Below, one piece after another: positions 1-9,791 of a stretch of 64,000 nt of DNA. Within the stretch, counting starts at the first letter, position 1. Each line of letters starts with the position of its first letter. The position numbers were made by a program, and so were the translations under genes. Source of the stretch: Hyphochytrium catenoides (lineage: Eukaryota > Sar > Hyphochytriomycetes > Hyphochytriales > Hyphochytriaceae). The notes under the pieces were generated by a model, which searched no databases, was not told the DNA's origin, and saw only the letters and a program-made list of their open reading frames with translations. Location of the stretch: assembly GCA_900088475.1 (NCBI GenBank), contig FLMG01001546.1, positions 17,370-81,369 of the forward strand, written 5' to 3'.

Positions 1-148
1 ATATCTTACATGACTGTCCAAAGCGCTCCTTTGTCATCCGAACGTAAGGGTTATCTCCGAGACAGGTCTCACAGACAATAGGGAAGTCGCCTTCTTCCCA
101 TCCTTCTTTGTTGATATCCTGCTTTATCGCAAGACCTCTTTCGCTCAT
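1..148 (-). CDS. RBM22: RBM22/SLT11-type pre-mRNA splicing factor, N-terminal fragment
   Basis: Reading the minus strand from an ATG at 148 gives 49 codons that run off the window edge. The fragment contains [20 protein letters not shown] followed by [12 protein letters not shown]. This matches the start of RBM22/Ecm2/SLT11, where a DFPI-C-x2-C-LG-NPY-RM-K-G-C-KIC block forms the first zinc-binding cysteines of the N-terminal domain. Family members sit in the activated spliceosome and contact U6 snRNA and the intron. Three of the expected cysteines are visible; the RRM and CCCH finger would lie beyond position 1. The match is to a remembered family sequence, but this N-terminal block is highly conserved, so the family call is strong. 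Whether an intron begins near position 1 cannot be seen. The gene is divergent from the LRR gene at 988. Confidence 0.88.
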   Translation of the reverse strand, partial: MSERGLAIKQDINKEGWEEGDFPIVCETCLGDNPYVRMTKERFGQSCKI

Positions 149-987
149 CTTGTCTCCAATGATCAGAAGAATGGAATTGCAATGACCCTGAGAAGCACGA
201 TCCTCTCAATGGATCAGCGCTGCTCACTTCTCCTCCCCCTATTCTGCAAGTGGCCTCAGCCGGCCGGCGCTATTAACCTGCTTGACCAAGCGCTCAGCAC
301 TATTTGAAACCTATGCCGGAGCTCCTAGCGGTGATCAACGGTGATCAATATGTCACAAAGCAGCAAAGTAGAGCCAGCCTATTATGATGGGAAACAACTC
401 TGCGGCACTCGTTGACAGGAAACCCAAGAAGTGTCCATGCAGGCTCTGTGTGCTCTCTATTGTATGGCTTTCTTCACTGTTTGAGCTCCCCTCTGAACCA
501 CAACCCACAGCAGAGAGAAAGAAAGAGATGACTGCGCAGGAACAGACAAGATTGCAGGCGAAGCTCACAGAGATCAGTGGGCTAGTCTCTCCACTGATTA
601 CCAGGAATTAAGGCAGATCAGGATCAATTACTTGATTACTTTCAGCATATGAAACGACATTTTTGCGGAGTGCATCTTTCTATAAGAAAAGCTCTTGAGC
701 TTCAAACCAGCCGCCACCGTGTGTTCCCTTCTTTTATTAGCGCTTCAACCACCACCTCAATAGCGTTGTGATGGCTTGGACATTTTATAAGGAAGCTATA
801 GCACTGACCAGCCAAGAATAGAAAGTAGCTGACCTACCGCCTTGGAGAATGATGAAGATTGATGCGTCTTGCACATCGAATACAGCGAGTTGTGGTTGAG
901 ACTGGCTTGCTGACGATGATGAGGTCGTGTAAGTTACTAGCTCATGAGAGCTGCTAGGGTTGTACGCGTAAGCCTTGTTAAAAAAGT
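149..987. other. Intergenic region between divergent RBM22 and LRR genes
   Basis: About 840 bases lie between the RBM22 start and the first LRR exon. A 75-codon plus-strand ORF (384-611) and a 71-codon minus-strand ORF overlap here, but neither resembles a family I know and neither has clear flanking splice logic. I see no tRNA-like or other RNA gene. The region presumably holds both promoters and 5' UTRs. Confidence 0.4.
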
Positions 988-3542
988 ATGCTGGGGAAAC
1001 GGGAGATCCTGGCTACTGCAGGCTGCGGTCTCCTCAGGTCTGAACCCATTGACAGGTCGGTAGCCGAAGGTACCCGATCCTCTACACTCAAGCAGCTAGA
1101 GCAGATAAGAAAGGTTGGACAGAGTAAAGGTAAGGTGAAGGCTACCAATAATGAAAGCCAAGGAGGGGAGCAAGCTTGGGATGCAAAGGTTCTCAGCCTC
1201 TGTCAACGTGGTGCCTTCGGGCTCGATGGAGGGACACACGTGGCAGAAGTGTTTAGAAGAATGCGAAAAGATCGATTGTTAGAAGTGGACCTATCAGGCT
1301 GTCCCCTGGGCAACGCAGGGGCGCAGCTATTTAGCGAGTATCTTCTAGAAAGAGGATGTGTCGTCAGTGTCCTCAGGTGAGTCTATTGAAGGAGGTGAAA
1401 GGTCATGAAGAACGCGACCAAAGGCAGAAAGAGTTAAACGTCATAAATGGCAAGCACGACTATAGAAACATAGGTTCTAGGATGGGTGGAAAGGCCCATT
1501 TGCGGGCTCTAAGGAGAAGCTGAAAGAAGAAGGTCTAGCAATGGCTCCACATTTCCTCTGCCAACAATCAAATCAATATCCTGCTTTCTAGGTTAGCAAG
1601 TACTCGTATCGATCACGAAGGAGTGATGATCCTCGCGGAGACCATGAAGAAGAACGAAAGCCTTCGGGTGCTCACGTTGGCTGAAGCAGAGTTGCACTTA
1701 GTGGATCTTAAAGGGAAGACCAAGGCGTCCATACACCTTAATCTGGCTAATCATTGCCTCCAAGATCTGGATCTCATAGTTATCTCTAAGGTAAATTCAG
1801 GGACTCCTTTGACTTGCTTGATCCACTGATCTGACACAAACGCACCAGCTGCTTGAAGATAATACAAGGACCGAGACGCTAGATCTCTCGTCGAACATGT
1901 TGCTTGGCAAGCACACAAGGAGGATGCACGGCTTAACTGCTTTCGCCGATGCTTTGAAGACTAACAAGCATCTGAAGGGCTTAAAGTACGACTAAATCTA
2001 ACCGCTTTGAAGCTACCTTTCTTATCTATATGCTCTTTACTAACTGGGAAAATCGCCAAAACTCTGTCACTTTGGCCGCTTCTAACCGCCCTTTGTTTGC
2101 TGTGTGTTACCCTTCAGCCTGGCTTCCAACGATATTCACAGCGATGGCCTTCAAGTCATTGGGGGCGTGTTTGCTTGGAATCAAGTTATTAGCAGTCTCA
2201 GTATTAAGGATTGTCATCTTGGACTAGGGCCAAATATGACAACCTGCTCAGTGGGCGTGCTTCATCTCTGTGAGAATCTAAGACTCAATCGTGGTCTTAA
2301 GACTATCAAGTAGGTGTGCGTTCCGAATGATCTTGGGGGTATCATCTGCCCCTGACGACCTGTCTACAGCTTGTCCGGCAACAGCATCACAGATGACGAG
2401 TCTACTGTTGGACTAACTTCCGTTATAAAAGCGCGTCTGGGGCTAGAATTCCTCGATCTTTCGCGGAACTCCATGGGCCCTGCCGCTGGATTGTACCTTG
2501 CAGAGGCACTCCTTACCAATAACAGCCTGAGCTCTCTGAGGTCAACCATCGGCCTTACCCCTATCCTTAGTGTTCCACCATATAGCCGTATTCGTCATTC
2601 ACCATTGTGAGATGGGTACTGCTCGACTGACCTCTTTCCTAACAGTATTGCAGCTGTTGAGCTCCATGGGCGGGGATTCATGAACTTTTTGGCTGTGCTA
2701 AAAGATCCTTTCTGCGGACTGAAGTGCTTAGAGTAAGGAGAATTTTTCTCAATCCCTTAAAAGCCGAAGCCATGGATTCGTATCATCTAACAAAAGATTC
2801 TTTTTCTGTCAAACTGCCAGTATTTCTCATAACAACCTGGGCACAGTTGCCATAGCCTCACTGATCGAGGTGCTGGAGAAGGACAATACATCCATTGTAG
2901 AGATCAGGTACCTCTTCGGTTTGGTCCATCACCAACAAGTTCGGTGCTTTTGAAAAGCTTAAGGAAATGACGGCGTTCAATAGGGCTGAAGGAAACAGCT
3001 TGAACGATTTTGAGCTGAAGAGGATCCAGATGTGCTGTACAGCCAACCTTAACTTTGCTGAGGTGAAGAAGGTGCGCGTGGAAGTGGCATCAAATGGCGT
3101 TAGCGATGGATAGGTATTGATCCCCCACTCTTTGACTACAACACAGGACCTCGGACGTCTAGACTTTAGCACCATGGACAAGGAAGCCATCCTTCTCTTC
3201 CTCTACAGAGTACACAAGCTGGACCGCGAGGCCACTTTAGCACTAAGAGTGAATCCGAGCTTCGCATTGCTAGAGCTTGATGGAATGTATCTTCCACATT
3301 ACTTCGCAGCGCAAGGAGATATAGAGCGAGCCAAACAGATGTCTGTCCTCTGGCACTTTAACAAGAAGTTTTACCAGCGCGAATGTGGTCAGGAAATATT
3401 TATGAGGAAAGTCAGACCCATCTTTGTCGCCCGGGCACTGAGAAAGCTTCGAGCCAGCATCATGGGCAATTCCTTCCGTAAATGGATTGTCATTGTGAGG
3501 ATGATGCGGGAAAAGAATGACGTAATAAATGATGGCGCATGA
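988..3542 (+). CDS. Leucine-rich-repeat (RNI/NLRC-type) protein, nine exons
   Basis: Exons: 988-1376, 1592-1790, 1849-1985, 2118-2309, 2370-2540, 2646-2732, 2821-2896, 2940-3071 and 3147-3542, giving 592 residues with all phases agreeing. From about residue 80 the protein shows ribonuclease-inhibitor-type repeats, for example LLEVDLSGCPLGNAGAQLF, TLDLSSNMLLG, LNLASNDIHSDGLQVIGG, LSGNSITDD, FLDLSRNSMGPAAGLYLAEA and LDISHNNLGTVAIASLIE. Each exon carries about one repeat, as is common for this class. After the repeats the protein changes to a basic helical tail containing SFRKWIVIVRMMREK, which resembles SFI1/IQ-like helices. The likely role is protein-protein interaction, perhaps cytoskeletal; nothing fixes a partner. 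The GTCAAC donor at 2541 and the 43-nt intron 2897-2939 are the weakest junctions. An upstream coding exon before 988 is possible. Confidence 0.75.
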
Positions 3543-3766
3543 AGTCATCCGATCCTCTTATCTCTTGACATTGATCATCCGCTAAAAGCTCCTATTGTTG
3601 CAGGTTACATCACTTACATACCGCTGCCCCACCCTTACCTTCCACATGGAGCCTGGGGCCCACCTTATGCAGCCAACAGCTTGTAGCTAAGCCGTGAATC
3701 AGCCAACAAAGAACTTTAATGAGAGAAGATGGGACTTCTTCGTTGCCTGGGAATCTCGTTCCTAAG

Positions 3767-4159
3767 TTAGTGGTGATGGTGGGCTGCACCCTGACCGCCA
3801 GTTGGATCGTATAGCTTGAAGTACTTGTCAAACTTCTTCACGTAGAAGAGTGGGCCCTTCTCAAGGTTGAAATAGTCCACGTAAGAAGACTCTGCATATG
3901 CCACTCCGACAACCCTGGAGTCAAAAATTGACGGAACCATGATGGGATCCTCTTTCGTGCCCTGTCCTGGCTTGACTGCAATGGGATCTCTATCGAAAAT
4001 CTTCTCTCCGTGCTGATCAGCCTCTTCTTCCAAATGTTCCCTACCAACAGCAAAGTCCTTGTTCTCGGGGATCCCCGACAGTCCGCGAACAGCCATGCCT
4101 CTAAAGCTACGGATTTGGGCTGACCGCCTTGCCACACTAGCAAACCGTGCGAGAGACAT
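3767..4159 (-). CDS. COX5B: Mitochondrial cytochrome c oxidase subunit 5B, zinc ligands absent
   Basis: A single-exon 130-residue protein. The first 30 residues are Arg/Ser/Ala-rich and lack acids (MSLARFASVARRSAQIRSF), a typical mitochondrial presequence. The body matches COX5B (yeast Cox4): GTKEDPIMVPSIFDSRVVGV aligns with the GTREDPNLVPS...RIVGC block of animals, followed by a Y/F-rich strand and KYFKLYD, matching HYKL. The subunit is a peripheral matrix-side part of complex IV. The oddity is that the four cysteines that bind zinc in the mammalian protein (C-x-C after the RIVG strand and C-x2-C before HYKL) are replaced by V, Y and other residues, and the mature protein has no cysteine. 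The C-terminus ends in a natural run of four histidines. The frame has no internal break. Confidence 0.88.
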   Translation of the reverse strand: MSLARFASVARRSAQIRSFRGMAVRGLSGIPENKDFAVGREHLEEEADQHGEKIFDRDPIAVKPGQGTKEDPIMVPSIFDSRVVGVAYAESSYVDYFNLEKGPLFYVKKFDKYFKLYDPTGGQGAAHHHH

Positions 4160-5720
4160 GATTCCTGAAAGTAAACCACGATTAGCTCACTTTACAGGCC
4201 GAGTCGTGCTGTACAGAATTAAAGTGATAAGGCGAGAGTCACACTTGCCTACCTTTAGCTACTATTGTGGTCAGAGTCGTGATGAAAGGGCTAGTGCACC
4301 TAGTGCGGAAGGTCAGCAGACCAAAGAGAGCGCGGATCAAGTAAACTAAGCTGTAACAGAGCTCAATAATATCTGAAGAAACTCAGCCATCTGTCGCGAG
4401 CTATTGTATCTGGCTATGATGAGACCGGAGCTTCCTCTGTCTTTATCAAAGAACTGACTGGAGCTACAAGGGGAAAACCGCGCCTTCCTTAACATACTGA
4501 CTGGCGGGAGTAGTAGTAGTAGTAATCCCTCGTGCTCAAGTATCTAGAGCCTTGTAGTCCACACTGCTATAGTAATAGCCCGCTGTAAGTCGCCCTGTCT
4601 TTGGTAAAGCGCACCCTGGTTACTTGACTTTAGTTATCAACCATCCGGCCAACTGAGAAAGAGCTGTTGAAGCACCAAACGTCATCACATCTTGAGGCGC
4701 GCCTGCTGTCGAGATCCTTTGTTCATCATTCATCAATGCAACGTGAGAGATGAAGCAATGGATGAGCATGCCAACCTTGATGCCGGCGGCACTTTCGCCG
4801 ATTGCCCTTCGTAGTCAGACCTTTACTACTATTTCGGAGCTCTTCGCATTGATTACATAGCCATGAATCGGGCAGAAGAACGTATTGGACGAGGGCAATG
4901 ATGGGATGGGTTTTGCCGGCTCCTTGTAAGTCCAGCCACTTAGGGCGGCAGACCACTCTCTTTATCGATTCGTTCGTACATTCAGATAAACTTTGATTTG
5001 AATGGATTATGGCACTCCACCACTTCAAGCTTTTCCTAGTTCACTGGCCCGATACCTTTCGGTGAATAACTGTACGCATTAATAGGCGATGACAACTTTT
5101 TATAAAAAGAACTTGTGCTATGCTGCTGTCGGACGTGTCCTGTAGTCCTGGATTCTTGCAAAAGAAGACCTTCCATAAGTTAGCTGGTTAACCCGCTAAT
5201 GTTGATGTCAAGTGTTCTTTCCTATCTCTTCAGCTTCGAAGAGGGGATCTTTATAAGTAAGTTCTTCCAGGCACTCAACCTGACATCCATTGACGCCCTT
5301 CCGAACTTATTTGAATGGAAATGGCACTAGATATCCACCTGGGTCCTAAGAACCGGCACCATACTATCTTGCCGTCAGGTTGTTCTCTTTCGTGCTGCTG
5401 CGAAGTGAAATTTCCCAAAGGTACAGGTACCCTGTTCTTCAAGGCGGTAGACAGCTCTTACTGTTCCAAGCCTTCCAAACCCTATAATACATGTCGCTGA
5501 TAGAGCTCTCTTCATTCACTGTCCAGATAGTCCGTCATCACCGAAGAATGATCTTTAACTGAAGTTGCTTGGTGATGGAGATATTGGAGAAATAAAGTGT
5601 AGTTCTAGACGTGTACTTGGGGTTGTTATTCTCTATCAAAACTAAGGTTCGACTCCTCTAGCCGGCAACTCTGTCAGGGGTATCCTATCCCATGAGTCCT
5701 TCAGTCCCAGTTCGAGATGC
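4160..5720. other. Gene-poor 1.56-kb stretch
   Basis: No ORF here resembles a known protein. The longest, a 100-codon minus-strand frame at 4726-5028 and a 61-codon plus-strand frame at 5315-5500, have no family features and no convincing splice context. A short AGT/TAG trinucleotide run lies near 4508-4525, and similar runs recur in other intergenic stretches of the window. The part just above 4160 should hold the COX5B promoter; the part below 5721 holds the 3' end of the STPR-like gene. I see no RNA gene. Confidence 0.4.
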
Positions 5721-7094
5721 TTATACCTGTACCTTCATCCTCTTCTGAGCGCCTGACGCTGGTGGAGCTTTGGGTTGTGCTTTCCTCTTCTTCCCCTTAC
5801 CGTCCTCAGCAGCTGGAGCGGCATTGAGAATGTCGCTAAGTCCGACGCTCCTCTTCTCCTTGGACTGCTCATCCGCATCTTCAGAGTCCTCTTCAGTGGA
5901 CTCTTTTGCCTTCCTTGGCGGTCGCTTGATGCCCGTCTTCCTTTTTGCCCCTGCCTTGGCCCCAGGCTTGGCAGCAGGCATGGAAACAGGGGCACTCTTT
6001 TTCTTTTTGATCGGACTAGCAATGGCTTTGGCCTTAGCCTTTGGAGCTTGTGCTGAATCCTCGCGCCTTTTGCGCATACGTTCTGCTGTTGCGGCATTCT
6101 CCTTTTGTCTGAAAGCCAAATCTGCACGCCTCTTGCGCATCCTTTCTTTTTCCCTCTCTCGAAATGTTGGATCCTCCCTTCGCTTGCGCATCCTCTCTTT
6201 TTCTCTCTCCCTGAATAAGGGATCTTCGCGACGCTTCCGCATACGTTCGTTCTCTCTCCGACGGAAGTCAGGATCTTGTCGCCTCTTGCGCATCAGCTCC
6301 GCAGCTGCTGCCTTTTTCCTAGCCTTCACTTCATCTTCTTCTGATCTCCTGGACGAGCTCTCAGCGCCAGAAACTCCTTCAGCTTCTGCCTTGATTTCTT
6401 TTTTCTTTGCTCTCTCTAGAGCCGCAGCTTTATATTGTTCCCTAAAGACAGGGTCCTCCTTCAGCTTCCGCCTCCTTTCAGCAGCAAGTTCCCGTTCCCT
6501 CTTTTTGAACTCCGGATCCATACGTTTTTTTCGCATCCGCTCGGCTGCAATCGCCTTTTCTCTCGCCTTAAATTCTGGGTCCTCACGCTTCTTGCGCATT
6601 CGCTCAGCTCCCTCGACCTTCTCTTTAGCTTTGAACTTGGGATCTTGACGCTTTTTCCTCATGCGCTCCGCAGCTCCTGCTTCGACCTGAGCCAGACGGG
6701 CAGCCTCCTCCTTTTTCTTCTGTCTTCGAGCTGCTGCCGCCGCTCTTTCCTTTGCCCTATAAGCAGGATCCTCTCGGCGTTTGCGTATTCTCTCCCTATT
6801 TAGGGCTAGTTTTTCGTGATTCTTGAAGTGCCGCAAGTGGCTGGGGCAATACTGCTCGCCAGGCTTAGCTAGACACGCACATTGTTCTCCCTGATTGTAG
6901 TTCACCGAGCTCTTCAAATAGAAAAAGATACACCGCTGCTGGCCGCTCCCTAGAAGTGGATCTTCAGTAGACATCTCTTGCCCTGGCTCAAAGTCATCTG
7001 GAACCTCAGCGGCTTCACCAACCTCATCCTCCGCAGCCTCGGGCATGTCGGGCTCCTGCAAAGCAGGGGCGGCCTCATGCTCCTCTCCCTCCAT
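5721..7094 (-). CDS. Basic nuclear-type protein with STPR-like tandem repeats and a Cys/His cluster
   Basis: Uninterrupted ORF of 457 residues. Residues 1-45 are acidic. Residues 55-90 hold a cysteine/histidine cluster (RCIFFYLK..., QCACLAKPGEQYCPSHL) spaced C-x(n)-C-x-C-x(8)-C-x2-H, like the small C3H fingers of KANSL2/INO80-associated proteins. From about 98 to 350 come ten or so tandem copies of ERMRKKREDPEFKAREK, some with a 4-residue AIAA/VEGA insert, giving alternating 17- and 21-residue periods. This resembles the STPR (score-and-three peptide repeat) DNA-binding domain. The tail (355-457) is Lys/Pro/Ala-rich with short acidic patches. I infer a chromatin or nucleic-acid-binding protein; no precise orthologue is recognised. 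The long plus-strand ORFs across it are antisense shadows of the repeats. Confidence 0.75.
   Translation of the reverse strand: MEGEEHEAAPALQEPDMPEAAEDEVGEAAEVPDDFEPGQEMSTEDPLLGSGQQRCIFFYLKSSVNYNQGEQCACLAKPGEQYCPSHLRHFKNHEKLALNRERIRKRREDPAYRAKERAAAAARRQKKKEEAARLAQVEAGAAERMRKKRQDPKFKAKEKVEGAERMRKKREDPEFKAREKAIAAERMRKKRMDPEFKKRERELAAERRRKLKEDPVFREQYKAAALERAKKKEIKAEAEGVSGAESSSRRSEEDEVKARKKAAAAELMRKRRQDPDFRRRENERMRKRREDPLFREREKERMRKRREDPTFREREKERMRKRRADLAFRQKENAATAERMRKRREDSAQAPKAKAKAIASPIKKKKSAPVSMPAAKPGAKAGAKRKTGIKRPPRKAKESTEEDSEDADEQSKEKRSVGLSDILNAAPAAEDGKGKKRKAQPKAPPASGAQKRMKVQV
6045..6815 (-). repeat. In-gene tandem repeat encoding 17/21-residue STPR-like units
   Basis: Within the 5721-7094 gene, about ten copies of a 51- or 63-base coding unit (core ERMRKKRxDPxFxxREK) are arranged in tandem. 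The longer units carry an extra four codons, usually ending in Ala-Ala. One spacer with a different Glu/Ser-rich sequence interrupts the array around 6330-6400. Confidence 0.8.
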
Positions 7095-8651
7095 TGCTAT
7101 GCTCGTGAAAGCTTCTCGTGATTCAGCTAACCAGCTGCTCTAGCTAGATCTTGTGTTGGCTTGCGCGATGGTGCTTGTCGCAGTCTCCTTTCCAGGTTCC
7201 GCAGCTTCCAGCCACCGTTGCCCACTCTCGCACCCTAGCTGTTTACTCCTCCGTAGATAAGCTGACACTGGTGGTCTTCGCAGCTCATTAAAGTCTTCGG
7301 TCTCCCACCCTAATGACACTAACGGCAAGCAGCTGATATACTCGACTAGCCTTGCATAGTCTTCTGCCTACAAAGGTGACCTCGGTTTACTAGCCAGAAG
7401 GCTAGACCTTGTGAGCGATACGTAGGACTCTGAAAGGAAGAGGAAATAGCTTGACAGGAGCAGTGAATATATCTCCAGCAGCTAAATGGCCTCTGGACTA
7501 TCAACAACAGCTCGCCGGCGCCAGGGTTCCGTCGATTGCTGTTATTACAATCCCTTCTGTATAGGTGATGTCGAAGAAGAACCTCAACCAAGATCTGCTG
7601 TGAAGCACGAAACGACAAAGTGTCAACCCTTGAAAGGGGGAAGGACAATTCTCAAGTTTGAAAGTTGCTGTGTGTTTTGAATGTCTGCTGTCGGTGTGCG
7701 ACGACCGCGCAGTGAAGAGTGAGAGGAAAATCACAGGAAAGGTCTCCGTTCATCCGCTGTTCTGCCGTGTGTGTAGCGCATCTCTCCCTTACACCACCTT
7801 TATCTTGCAGTTCACTTGAGGGTCTTAGCCAGATTGTAGCCTCTAAGCACAAGTAGCTCAGGGACTCTGTCTCGCAGAAACAAGCTCTACTTTCTTTTTG
7901 TAGGCGTACCCCAATCTCCCTAACAAATCTATGGACAGATGAGGCAGTACTTTGTTTGCTGTTTGAACACAGCAGGAATCTGTCTCCTCTGTACGTAGCC
8001 GTTGCATCCATTCACAGCTGCTGTTCATTTGGACAAGAGGCACTTGTACCCTTGTACAGTTGTACAGCTCTTTCTGGGAGGCACTTAAGTAAGTCCAACT
8101 ATGCTTAGGTCCCTGAATACCTGGATAAGTACCGCTATTGCACTATATTTCATAGGCTACATGCCGCAAATACTTTGTAAGTATCATCCACTTTGCGACG
8201 TTAGCCGCTATATTGGGGCAGGCTGGAATGGAGGCCTTGTCCTTGGCCGCTCCAGAGGTCATCAGAAAGGCACAACAGTGCAGTTTGCTTCTTGCTGGGT
8301 GAGATGATAATGAGGATGATGATGACTCTGCCAAGCAAGAGCATGTCGCAGTAGGGCAGCATCACTCAGTCATTATTCGAACCACCAGCTTCACTATAGA
8401 ACTCCATTCAAGGTTTCCACGGCTTGTCTCTCTCCCCATTCGCTCTAAGCAGATTGCCGCGTTCGCGTAGTAACCCAACAGCGTGTGTTATCAGCGCTTT
8501 GCGCTCGCACTCACTAGCATCTAAGCCAGAGACGTATGCGGGCCGCCAAGATCTCTAGCATTAGCTTAGTTACAGTTAGATAGAGGAGGTTACAGTTAGA
8601 TAGAGGAGGAATCTCGCTTGCTGCGCAGGCGACTTCCTTGTTAGCTCTGAA
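7095..8651. other. Intergenic stretch, 1.56 kb
   Basis: Lies between the divergent STPR-like gene and SSU72. It carries several 60-120-codon ORFs on both strands (for example 7652-8011 minus and 8101-8307 plus) with no recognisable domain. The only structured element I see is a perfect 20-bp tandem duplication at 8569-8608. Promoters of both flanking genes must lie here. Confidence 0.4.
8569..8608 (+). repeat. Perfect 2 x 20-bp tandem duplication upstream of SSU72
   Basis: The 20-bp unit gttacagttagatagaggag occurs twice back to back (8569-8588, 8589-8608), ending 43 bases before the SSU72 ATG. It lies in the probable 5' UTR or core promoter. Confidence 0.9.
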
Positions 8652-9456
8652 ATGGTTCTTTCGAGCGGAACACGCTCTCGCAGATACAGATTTTCTATGG
8701 TCTGTGCCAATAATGTGAATAGGAGTACGGAAGCGCATGACCGCCTCTATGCCGCTGGAATGGATGTGCAGAGCTTTGGTGCTGGAACCAAAGTCCAATT
8801 CCCAGGGCCACGTAAAAATGACCCAAGAGTGTACGAGTTCGGAACTCCATACGAGAAGATGTATGCGGATCTGAAGGCGGAGAATGAGGAGCTGTAAGAA
8901 TATGCTGGCTTCGAAGGCAATTGTTCTTGATCATTGACCTCTAGAATAACAGGTTCACGAGAAACGGCGTTCTGGCAATGCTGGAGAGAGACATGAAGAC
9001 CAAACGAGCTCCGCAACGGTGGCAAGAGCAGCCTCTGCAAACCATTGCGGGCCTCGACGTCGTGGTTTGCTTCGAGGACCGAATTTGGGATCTAGTTGTC
9101 GATGGTACGATGGGCCTTGACCTAATGTGACTGGACGCATCACTAAGGAAGAGGCCACCTCTCTCCTAGATTTGCAAAGCAGAGATTACGAGGAGCTGAA
9201 GGCCGTTCACGTTATTTGCATGGACATCATTGACTCTCCTGAAGGCGCCAAGAGCGGCGGTGCACTCGCTCTTCAACTCTGCCAAGAGGTATTCTCATTG
9301 TGTTGCGTCGAGAGCGGCATTGTTGCTAACTACGTCTTTACTCTCTCACAAAAGATCGAGAAGCTCAACGATCTAGAATCTCAGCTCCCTGATTTAATCG
9401 AGCTATTCGAGGACAAACACAATATCAAGATGCTGTACGGACAGCAATACGTATGA
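8652..9456 (+). CDS. SSU72: SSU72 RNA polymerase II CTD phosphatase
   Basis: Exons 8652-8893, 8953-9104, 9170-9288 and 9355-9456 give 204 residues (animal forms have about 194). The phosphatase loop is VCANNVNRSTEAH, the C-x5-R-S signature of SSU72 (animals: VCSSNQNRSMEAH). Further conserved blocks follow: SFGAGTKVQFPGP, VYEFGTPYEKMYADL, LFTRNGVLAMLERD, the aspartate-bearing VVVCFEDRIWDLVVDDLQSR, and VHVICMDIIDSPEGA. The family removes Ser5/Ser7 phosphate from the Pol II C-terminal domain during 3'-end processing. I chose the acceptors at 8952 and 9169 because they restore EELFTRNG and VVDDLQSR, in register with the family; nearer AG sites break the frame. Catalytic Cys and Arg are present, so it should be active. 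Confidence 0.93.
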
Positions 9457-9791
9457 GTAGTCCCATCCCACGACCAGGTTTCAACCTGAGGGTCCAGCCA
9501 CGACGGCGTCTACAACCCAAAGCCGACCCAGGGGTACTTTGCTATAGAGCATGCTTCAAGTGTACCGAGCAGTAGGTGATAGGTAGAGAAGAGTTGCTAG
9601 CCAACTACATTTTAAGGGGTATTGACCAACTTCTAGGGCTCCCACAGTAAGGACCAGGCCTAGATGAACTAAGGGTAGTAGGGGTTCGAGCGGACAGAGC
9701 TATGTTACCTTGAGTAATGAAGGCCATCTACTATGATTTATTTCAAAGCTGACAGACCCTGTACTGCCCTACATCAATAGCACCTCCACAT
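9457..9791. other. Convergent intergenic spacer
   Basis: 335 bases between the 3' ends of SSU72 and RPL27A. It should hold both 3' UTRs. No further gene or RNA structure is apparent. Confidence 0.5.

Noticed and set aside
353..568. Minus-strand ORF starting with a signal-peptide-like stretch
   Set aside because: 71 codons only, Ser-rich, no similarity or gene context; chance ORFs of this size are common here.
4500..4530. AGT/TAG-rich patches recurring at 4500, 10715, 48225 and 48400 as a transposon family
   Set aside because: Only short trinucleotide similarity; no terminal repeats, target-site duplications or transposase sequence seen.
5640..5670. tRNA T-arm-like sequence ggttcgactcc
   Set aside because: The T-stem pairs poorly and no matching acceptor, D-arm or anticodon arm is found upstream on that strand.
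5770..6648. Long plus-strand ORF of 292 codons
   Set aside because: It is the antisense of the repetitive minus-strand STPR-like gene; its Ser/Phe/Arg pattern mirrors the Lys/Arg/Glu repeat and has no features of its own.
8945..8952. Earlier AG at 8944 as the SSU72 exon-2 acceptor
   Set aside because: It breaks the reading frame; the AG at 8952 yields the family sequence LFTRNG.
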